This document shows positions 58,341-64,000 of a stretch of DNA of 64,000 bases, piece by piece; the stretch's first letter is position 1, and the number at the start of each line of letters is the position of its first letter. This DNA comes from Aldehydirespirator sp965248735. Its GTDB lineage: Bacteria > Actinomycetota > Acidimicrobiia > Acidimicrobiales > Aldehydirespiratoraceae. The stretch covers positions 2,232,001 through 2,296,000 of the forward strand of contig OZ252146.1 of NCBI GenBank assembly GCA_965248735.1, given 5' to 3'. The position numbers and the translations under genes were made by a program. The notes beneath the pieces are model-generated. The model was not told where the DNA came from and searched no databases. It was given only the letters and a program-made list of their open reading frames with translations.

Positions 58341-60188
58341 TTGACAGACGAAGTTCTAGGAGACGAGCAGCCCGCCAGCGCTGACGGCGAACTCCTCCGC
58401 ATCCGACACAGCGCCGCCCATGTCATGGCACAGGCCGTGCGTGACGTCTTCGGCGGGGATGCAGTGAAGTTGGGCATTGGCCCCGCCACTTCCGACGGGT
58501 TCTACTATGACTTCGAGCTGCCGCGCCCTGTTTCCGATGACGATCTGCCTCAGATCGAGGAGCGCATGCGCGACATCATCTCGAGGGATGAAGCGTTCGT
58601 CGAGCAGGAGATCTCCGCGGCTGACATGCGAGACATGTTCGCCGACCAGCCATACAAGCTCGAACTAATCGACGGGATCCTGTCGTCGGGTCTGGACGAT
58701 AACGGCGAGCCCATGCCGGAGGGTCAGTCGCCCCGTCTCACCATCTATCGGAACGGAGCCTTCGCCGACCTCTGCCGCGGGCCCCACGTTGCTTCGACGG
58801 GGACGATCGATCCTGCTGCGGTCAAGCTCCTTAGCGTCGCCGGCGCCTACTGGAGGGGTGACGAGAAGCGCCCGATGATGCAGCGGCTGTACGGGACGGC
58901 TTGGAAGACACGCGAGGAACTCGAACAGTTCCTGTGGCGTCGAGCCGAGGCGGAGCGACGAGATCACCGACGGCTCGGCAAGGAGCTTGAGCTCTTCCAC
59001 TTGGAGCCAACGGCCCCCGGCATGCCCTACTGGTTGCCGAACGGACTCAAGCTCGTCAACGTGCTACTGGACTTCTGGCGCGACGAGCACGAGCGTCGAG
59101 GCTACGAAGAGATCTCCGCGCCGCTCGTCAACGAGAAATCACTCTGGATCACATCAGGGCACTGGGACCACTATCGCGACGACATGTTCATAATCCCAGT
59201 GTCCGAGCACCAGACCTACGGGCTGAAGCCGATGAACTGCCCGAACGCGATGATCATCTTCAAACTGAAGACTCGGAGCTACCGGGACCTTCCCTACCGC
59301 CTGTCGGACTGCGACGTGCTTCACCGCAACGAGCGGTCCGGGACGTTGCACGGGCTCCTTCGCGTCCAGCGGTTCATGCAGGATGATGCCCACATCTTTT
59401 GCGAGGAAGGTCAGATCGAGGAGGTCTACCGAGACATATTTGATATCTGCGACCGCTTCTACCACGTCTTCGGACTCGACTACCGTCTCCGACTCGGCAC
59501 CCGGCCCGATGACTCGGTGGGCGACGACGAAAGCTGGGAGCGGGCGGAGGCCACCCTCATCTCGATCCTTGAAGACCGCGTCGGCAAGGGTCGGTACCTG
59601 GTCGAGGAAGGAGGCGGTGCATTCTACGGGCCCAAGATAGACATAATGATGGACGACGCCCTGGGCCGATCATGGCAAATGGGCACGATCCAGCTCGACT
59701 TCCAACTTCCTCGGCGATTCGACTGCACCTATGTCGACCGAGACGGGCAGAAGAAGCACCCGGTTGTTGTCCACCGGGTGATCTACGGGTCGATCGAGCG
59801 GTTCATCGGCATCCTCATCGAGCACACCGCCGGCTCATTCCCCCTTTGGTTGTCGCCTATCCAGGTGACGATTGTTCCCGTGCGATCCGAGTTCCTCGGC
59901 TACGGCAAGGATCTGGCCGAGCGCTTGCGCTCTGCGAGGATTCGCGCTTCTGTCCTTGACGAGGAGGGCTCGCTGCGGGCAAAGGTAAGGAAGGCGCAAG
60001 TCGGGCATGTGCCGGTCGTGCTGATCGTCGGTGGACGAGAGGAGTCGGAGCAGACCGCCAGCGTCAGGATACGGGGCGTGGGCGAAGTCGGCAGCGTCGA
60101 CGTCGTAAAGCTGATCGATGTCCTCGGCGACGAGATCTCCGCTCGCTCACTCGGCCTCGACGGACTCGAGGCGTCGTTGCGCACCTGA
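58341..60188 (+). CDS. thrS: Threonyl-tRNA synthetase lacking the TGS domain
   Basis: 615 residues. The N2 editing domain is complete (His23-x3-His27 and Cys145-x3-His149), as are the class II catalytic domain with zinc ligands Cys300, His351 and His478 and motif 3 Arg487, and the anticodon-binding domain (PLWLSPIQVTIVPV, then RKAQVGHVPVVLIVGG). The usual N-terminal TGS domain (~60 residues) is missing. TTG start with GTAGGAG upstream. It charges tRNA-Thr, and may be either the housekeeping enzyme or a second, resistance-type copy near a product pathway; the lower-GC, mobile-element-rich context favours the latter. Confidence 0.88.
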   Translation: MTDEVLGDEQPASADGELLRIRHSAAHVMAQAVRDVFGGDAVKLGIGPATSDGFYYDFELPRPVSDDDLPQIEERMRDIISRDEAFVEQEISAADMRDMFADQPYKLELIDGILSSGLDDNGEPMPEGQSPRLTIYRNGAFADLCRGPHVASTGTIDPAAVKLLSVAGAYWRGDEKRPMMQRLYGTAWKTREELEQFLWRRAEAERRDHRRLGKELELFHLEPTAPGMPYWLPNGLKLVNVLLDFWRDEHERRGYEEISAPLVNEKSLWITSGHWDHYRDDMFIIPVSEHQTYGLKPMNCPNAMIIFKLKTRSYRDLPYRLSDCDVLHRNERSGTLHGLLRVQRFMQDDAHIFCEEGQIEEVYRDIFDICDRFYHVFGLDYRLRLGTRPDDSVGDDESWERAEATLISILEDRVGKGRYLVEEGGGAFYGPKIDIMMDDALGRSWQMGTIQLDFQLPRRFDCTYVDRDGQKKHPVVVHRVIYGSIERFIGILIEHTAGSFPLWLSPIQVTIVPVRSEFLGYGKDLAERLRSARIRASVLDEEGSLRAKVRKAQVGHVPVVLIVGGREESEQTASVRIRGVGEVGSVDVVKLIDVLGDEISARSLGLDGLEASLRT

Positions 60189-60201
60189 ACTGCCAGTGGT
60201 G

Positions 60202-61038
60202 TCAGGCGATGCCCACCGGAGGCTCGGCTGACGGGAGGGCTTCGTCGTAGACCTTGGCGGCGATCGTCGAAACGAGGGCCGCGCAGCGGCCAAGAAACTC
60301 CGCAACCCTAGGAGCGTCCGGGGGGTCCGGGGCCCAGGCAAGCGCCTGCTTCGCGATCTCCGAGAACTCGGGAAGGGCCTCGGCTATGTTGGCCGCGCAA
60401 CCTCGTAGCTCAGCCTGGTAGACCCCGTGGCGGGCCATCACGAGCGCATGGAGCCCCCGCAGGACGGTGCGCATTGACCAGGTGCACCAGAACCGTGCGT
60501 CACGGGGTGTGTAGCCATAATCAGGGACAGGCTCAGTGGTGATAACCCGGCTCAGTCGGAGCAGCTCCTTCGGCAGATCCGGATACAGGGCCCGCGACAG
60601 CTTGGCGTCGGGACGATACCGCGGCAGCATCTGGGCGAGGCTCGCGCCGCGGACGCAGACCGAGCACGTCGCCAGATTCACGCGCCGCTGCTCGCCGCTG
60701 GCATCTCCGAGGAGTTGGTCGAGAGAGAGCCACGCAATGTCGACCTCGGTCACGACCGGATGGAGGAGATGGAGCCCCTCTGCCATCGCCTGCAACCGAG
60801 TCCGGTTCGGTGGGGTTCCCGACACCACGACGATGTCGGCGTCGGCGAACGGGGACATTGCCTTGCCCGAAGCTATGCTTCCCCGGACCATCACGGTGTC
60901 GCCGGGGCCGAGTTCACGCTTCAGTGCCTCCAAGGTGGCGTCCACGAGATCGGTGAAGGGTCGCACCATCAACGACCTGTGCCCTATGTTTACTAGCGTG
61001 CCCGAGTTGTCGACCGGGTGTGAGAGCAACGGCTTCAT
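60202..61038 (-). CDS. Nucleotidyltransferase-fold protein
   Basis: 278 residues. The Pol-beta-like motif VMVRGSIASGKAMSPFADADIVVVSG (in part) provides G-S and the Asp-x-Asp pair, and TEVDIAWLSLDQL the third acid. A helical C-terminal half resembles HEPN/substrate-binding regions of aminoglycoside or protein nucleotidyltransferases. Target unknown. It is convergent with thrS and divergent from the peptide/ThrRS-paralogue genes. Confidence 0.75.
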   Translation of the reverse strand: MKPLLSHPVDNSGTLVNIGHRSLMVRPFTDLVDATLEALKRELGPGDTVMVRGSIASGKAMSPFADADIVVVSGTPPNRTRLQAMAEGLHLLHPVVTEVDIAWLSLDQLLGDASGEQRRVNLATCSVCVRGASLAQMLPRYRPDAKLSRALYPDLPKELLRLSRVITTEPVPDYGYTPRDARFWCTWSMRTVLRGLHALVMARHGVYQAELRGCAANIAEALPEFSEIAKQALAWAPDPPDAPRVAEFLGRCAALVSTIAAKVYDEALPSAEPPVGIA

Positions 61039-61062
61039 TTCCTGCTCGTTGAAGGGGATCGT

Positions 61063-61189
61063 GATGGAGGATCGCGCTGGAACCTATCTGAGGTGGGTCC
61101 GAGACTGCTCGGCCGGGTCAGGATCGGTGATCGAGGAGATTCTCCCCACCAATGCCCGCCGATGGACCCCCGCGTTCGGAGCGGCGTGA
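61063..61189 (+). CDS. 41-residue peptide coupled to the ThrRS paralogue
   Basis: ATG at 61063 (GTG one codon earlier). Product MEDRAGTYLRWVRDCSAG, then VIEEILPTNARRWTPAFGAA. Its TGA overlaps the GTG of the next gene (GTGA), so the two are coupled. It could be a small subunit, a leader, or a precursor peptide. Confidence 0.5.
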
Positions 61190-62550
61190 AGTTGACGGCC
61201 GGCCACGAAGGCGGACGTTCGCTCTATCTGGCGTCCCGGCAGGGGGTCTCCGATTGCGCAGCGCTGGACGTTCCGGGGTCGACGCTAGAGAGTCTGCTTG
61301 AACCATCAGGCTCCCGGAGCCAGCGGCGGGTCAGCGACCACCCGGCCCAACTCGGCCTACGGGCGCGGAGCCCGAGCCTTCCCGGTCACGCCTCGTGGGC
61401 GCCGTCCGGTGCGCTCATGTTCCGGTTGATCGAAGCTTGGATGCGCAATGCCGCCCAGACGGTGCTCGGCGGCGAGGAAATCGTCACCCCGCTCGTAATC
61501 GACTGGGATCCCGGCGGGCGGATCCACGAACTGGCGGGGTTCTTCAACGATCGTCTCTTCCACCTAGAGGACCGTCGCCCGCAGGTCCTTCGCTACAGCG
61601 CAGATCCCGGCTTCCTGTCGATGCTGGCGGGGATGCCTCCAACCGACGAGACCGTCCGGTTGTGGGAGATCGGGCCGTTTCTGAGGAAGAGCCGACGCGG
61701 CGAACTGCGCGGGTCCGAGATCCTCCAAGCATTCACGATGCTGGACTACCACGCCATTAGTCCAAGCATCGGGGCCGCATCCGATGAGTTCTCAAGGATC
61801 CTTGCTGCTCAAGTCCAGCTTGCCGCGACGTGGACGGACGACCCGGCAGTGAAGCTAACCATTGTCGCGGGCTCGGAGAGCCTGGCGGACAAGCCGATCG
61901 CAGCGGCGGCAGAGCTATTGGCTGGTCCGGTCCTCGTCGAGGTCGTGCCCGAGGCGAAGCGGTACTGGAGGCTCCAGAGCTTCGTGTGCGCCCGGGGTCC
62001 CTATTCGCTGTTCAACATCCAGCTCGATGTGGAGAACGCGAAGCGCTTCTCCATCGGAGTCCGGGACGGACGGCCGACACCGGGAATCGTCCACGCCAAT
62101 CTCGCCTCGATCGAGCGTCTGATGCTGGTTGCATCATCGCACGCCCAGACCCTCGACAACCCGCAGTTCCCTCTGTGGCTGTCGCCGGTTCAAGTCCGAT
62201 TGCTGCCCATCGACGAACAGCATCTTCGCTCGTGTGACCTCCTCGCAGCTTGGCTCGGCCGTGCCCCGCTTCGCTGCGATGTCGATGATCGGCCGGTCCC
62301 GCTTCGTCGTCGTCTCCGGCATGCCGACATTGAGTGGGTGCCCTTCACGGTCTGCATCGGACCAGCGGAGGCCGACCACGAGGGCGATTGGGGTGGGGCT
62401 CGACTGAAGGTTCGATCGCGTGACGGTGAGCTGACCGAGATGTCCGGCGCAGAGTTGCGGACGCTCATCTCCGAGCATGGTCAAGGGCTACCGTTCATCC
62501 CGCTCGGATACCGCAGAGTGGGGAGCCGAACGCCGCTGTCAGGGGCATAG
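61186..62550 (+). CDS. Archaeal-type ThrRS paralogue with a lost zinc ligand
   Basis: 454 residues, class II synthetase-like. The core aligns by eye with archaeal ThrRS: PGHASWAPSGAL, VLRYSADPGFLSML, FLRKSRRGELRGSEILQAFTMLDYHAIS (motif 2), NIQLDVENAKRFSIGV, VHANLASIERL (motif 3 with Arg311) and PLWLSPVQVRLLPI (anticodon-binding domain). Two zinc ligands remain (His189, His303) but the Cys expected in the A-T-C-P-G position is Asp140. No editing domain is evident. It probably activates something other than threonine, or has a non-translational role. GTG start coupled to the preceding peptide. Confidence 0.75.
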   Translation: MKLTAGHEGGRSLYLASRQGVSDCAALDVPGSTLESLLEPSGSRSQRRVSDHPAQLGLRARSPSLPGHASWAPSGALMFRLIEAWMRNAAQTVLGGEEIVTPLVIDWDPGGRIHELAGFFNDRLFHLEDRRPQVLRYSADPGFLSMLAGMPPTDETVRLWEIGPFLRKSRRGELRGSEILQAFTMLDYHAISPSIGAASDEFSRILAAQVQLAATWTDDPAVKLTIVAGSESLADKPIAAAAELLAGPVLVEVVPEAKRYWRLQSFVCARGPYSLFNIQLDVENAKRFSIGVRDGRPTPGIVHANLASIERLMLVASSHAQTLDNPQFPLWLSPVQVRLLPIDEQHLRSCDLLAAWLGRAPLRCDVDDRPVPLRRRLRHADIEWVPFTVCIGPAEADHEGDWGGARLKVRSRDGELTEMSGAELRTLISEHGQGLPFIPLGYRRVGSRTPLSGA

Positions 62551-62601
62551 AGGCCGAGCGAACGGGCCGCATTATTCCCACGGGGGCACTGCCGGCGCTG
62601 A

Positions 62602-62650
62602 GCGAGGCCGTGGCCCGAGCGGCCCGTGACAGCAGCGAACAAGAGCGGGA
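62602..62650 (+). repeat. 49-bp dispersed repeat, copy 2
   Basis: Matches 5073-5121 at 46 of 49 bases; both copies follow a stop codon and an AGGCCGAGC motif. Confidence 0.7.
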
Positions 62651-62697
62651 GACACGACGCTTCTCGGCGAGGCGGTGTCAAGCTATCTGCGCTCGCT

Positions 62698-64000
62698 TTA
62701 GGACGAGTGCTGTCGGTGGGGCGTCAGCACCCGTGATCGACTCATTCGGTAGTGTTCGGATAGCGCGCCCGTCGATGCGACCACGAGCAGTGCGATGATC
62801 AGAACGACGAACGTCGCCGCCCACAACTCATCGAACCTGAGTTGCGCGGCCGATGTCGCGAGGAGGGCCCCGAGCCCATCGCCGGTGGCCAGCCACTCAG
62901 CGAAGACAGCGCCCGAGGCCGCGAAGGGCCCCGCGATTCTGAGGCCGTCACAGAGCCCGACGACGCAGGAGGGGATCACGAGGAACAGCAGCCGGCGAAT
63001 CCGTGAACAGCCGCCGACATTGGCCAGATCATGAAGTGCAGGGGGAATCCCCTCTAGCTCGCGCAACAAGACGAGGTGCAGTGGCAGGAACGTGGTGATG
63101 ACGATGACGGTCGTTTCCAAGGCGAGACCTCGGCCCGCGAGCGATACGGCGAGCGGCACTAGGAGCAGCAGTGGGGTCGCTCTGGCGGCTGAGGCGACAA
63201 GGAGCACCGAGCGTTTCAAGGTAGGCACGGCGGCGGAGATCACAGCCGTGGCCGACGCGACCAGTAGGACGACTGCCATGCCGATGATCACTCGAACGAG
63301 TGTCGTCGCCGTGGCATCGATCACGTTTGATCGGAGTTCGCGGTCGGCGACCGCGGCTCGGAACACGCTGGCAGGCGAGCGGACGACAAGAGAGTCGCCG
63401 ACCGGGAGCGTGACCGCAGCCCAGACGATCAGCAGAATCCCCGCGGAGAGGACAACGGATCCGGGATTGGCCCGCATCGGCTCGTCGTCGCGGCGACCTT
63501 CGATCGGACCGCTCGCATCAATTGTGAGGCTGCCCACAGGCAATTGTCGCCGGAGGAGCGCTGCCACGCTGGCGGCGCCTAGGACGTACAGTGCGCAGTA
63601 TCCCGCAACCGACCATGTCAGAAGAATCCGGGAACTCGTCTGATAGTTCAGGACAAGGACACCGAGTCCCCGGTCCGAGCCGAGAAAGTCTGCGACCAGA
63701 GCGCCCAAGAGGCCAGCGGGCACTGCGACTCGTGAGGCGTCGAGCGCGGCGGACACCAAATGCGGGAGTTCCAGATACCAGAACACCCGCCAGCGTCGTC
63801 CTCCGGAGACTCGGTCGAGCAGGGCCTCCCACTCCCGGTTGCGTTCCGCCGCCGCCATGATCGCCGCGGCCGCAACGAAGGTCGTGGAGACGGCTGCAAG
63901 GAGGATGCGACTGGTGGCCAATGAGAACGTGGACCCGAGTACTGGGCCGAGCAAGACGAATGGCATCGCCTCCAGGCACGCGAGCAGCGGCCGAGCAGAT
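62698..64000 (-). CDS. ABC transporter permease, two permease domains (5' end off the window)
   Basis: At least 434 residues, continuing past the window edge: the codons before the ATG at 63966 read RPLLACLEA, which is permease-like. First half ends with an EAA-type loop (LPHLVSAALDASRVAVPAGLLGALVADFLG, in part); the second half repeats the pattern (HDLANVGGCSRIRRLLFLVIP, then CDGLRIAGPFAASG). So it is a fused pair of SsuC/TauC-like domains of an import system. Substrate unknown; the ATPase and binding protein would lie beyond the window. Confidence 0.8.
   Translation of the reverse strand, partial: SARPLLACLEAMPFVLLGPVLGSTFSLATSRILLAAVSTTFVAAAAIMAAAERNREWEALLDRVSGGRRWRVFWYLELPHLVSAALDASRVAVPAGLLGALVADFLGSDRGLGVLVLNYQTSSRILLTWSVAGYCALYVLGAASVAALLRRQLPVGSLTIDASGPIEGRRDDEPMRANPGSVVLSAGILLIVWAAVTLPVGDSLVVRSPASVFRAAVADRELRSNVIDATATTLVRVIIGMAVVLLVASATAVISAAVPTLKRSVLLVASAARATPLLLLVPLAVSLAGRGLALETTVIVITTFLPLHLVLLRELEGIPPALHDLANVGGCSRIRRLLFLVIPSCVVGLCDGLRIAGPFAASGAVFAEWLATGDGLGALLATSAAQLRFDELWAATFVVLIIALLVVASTGALSEHYRMSRSRVLTPHRQHSS

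Overview
High-GC, densely packed chromosome segment, most likely from an actinomycete. The support is a class II DAHP synthase, DUF2510 membrane proteins, SufB/SufU-type Fe-S assembly, a GpgS-FolP2 pair, frequent GTG/TTG starts and GTGA/ATGA overlaps. An Acidimicrobiia-like lineage is my guess and is inference only. No rRNA, tRNA, CRISPR array or replication origin was seen.

Layout. 0-6.6 kb: end of proB, pspA, murJ, proA, then a MoxR ATPase/VWA pair. 6.7-10.7 kb: a two-gene, translationally coupled PHP-ATPase (TrlF-like)/AlbA_2 module that looks like a defence cassette. 10.9-18.7 kb: housekeeping genes (DAHP synthase, a sigma factor with a clear promoter, nadD, a LytR_C protein, rsfS, class I fumarase). 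18.8-24.2 kb: a small membrane-protein cassette, a propeller-like protein, a UGSC-family selenoprotein read through an in-frame TGA with a SECIS-like hairpin, its thioredoxin-domain neighbour, a flavin reductase and a gamma carbonic anhydrase.

24.4-36.6 kb: a suf locus. sufB carries a 407-residue LAGLIDADG intein and is separated from sufD, the Rieske gene and sufC by about 7 kb of damaged defence-type genes (Abi_C remnant, IS fragment, SIR2 protein, PLD remnant, large frameshifted protein). 36.6-41.1 kb: a broken, cell-surface subtilase/cadherin gene. 41.1-48.3 kb: pterin dehydratase, two paralogous DUF2510 membrane proteins, gpgS, folP-like and a UvrD-type helicase. 48.3-50.6 kb: a clean IS1595-family transposon of 2,250 bp with an 8-bp target duplication, inside the second DUF2510 gene. 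It carries passenger genes, one of them behind an elaborate structured leader. 50.8-53.3 kb: a second suf cluster (sufC2-sufS-sufU).

53.4-57.6 kb: acyl-CoA dehydrogenase, small proteins, an alpha/beta hydrolase lacking its nucleophile serine, and IS110 and IS30 remnants. 57.6-64 kb: a lower-GC accessory region with a truncated class III aminotransferase, a TGS-less threonyl-tRNA synthetase behind a Thr-codon-rich hairpin leader, a nucleotidyltransferase, a 41-aa peptide gene coupled to an archaeal-type ThrRS paralogue that has lost a zinc ligand, and a two-domain ABC permease running off the end. This last block is the best candidate for an undescribed system. The UGSC selenoprotein locus and the structured transposon leader are the next most interesting.
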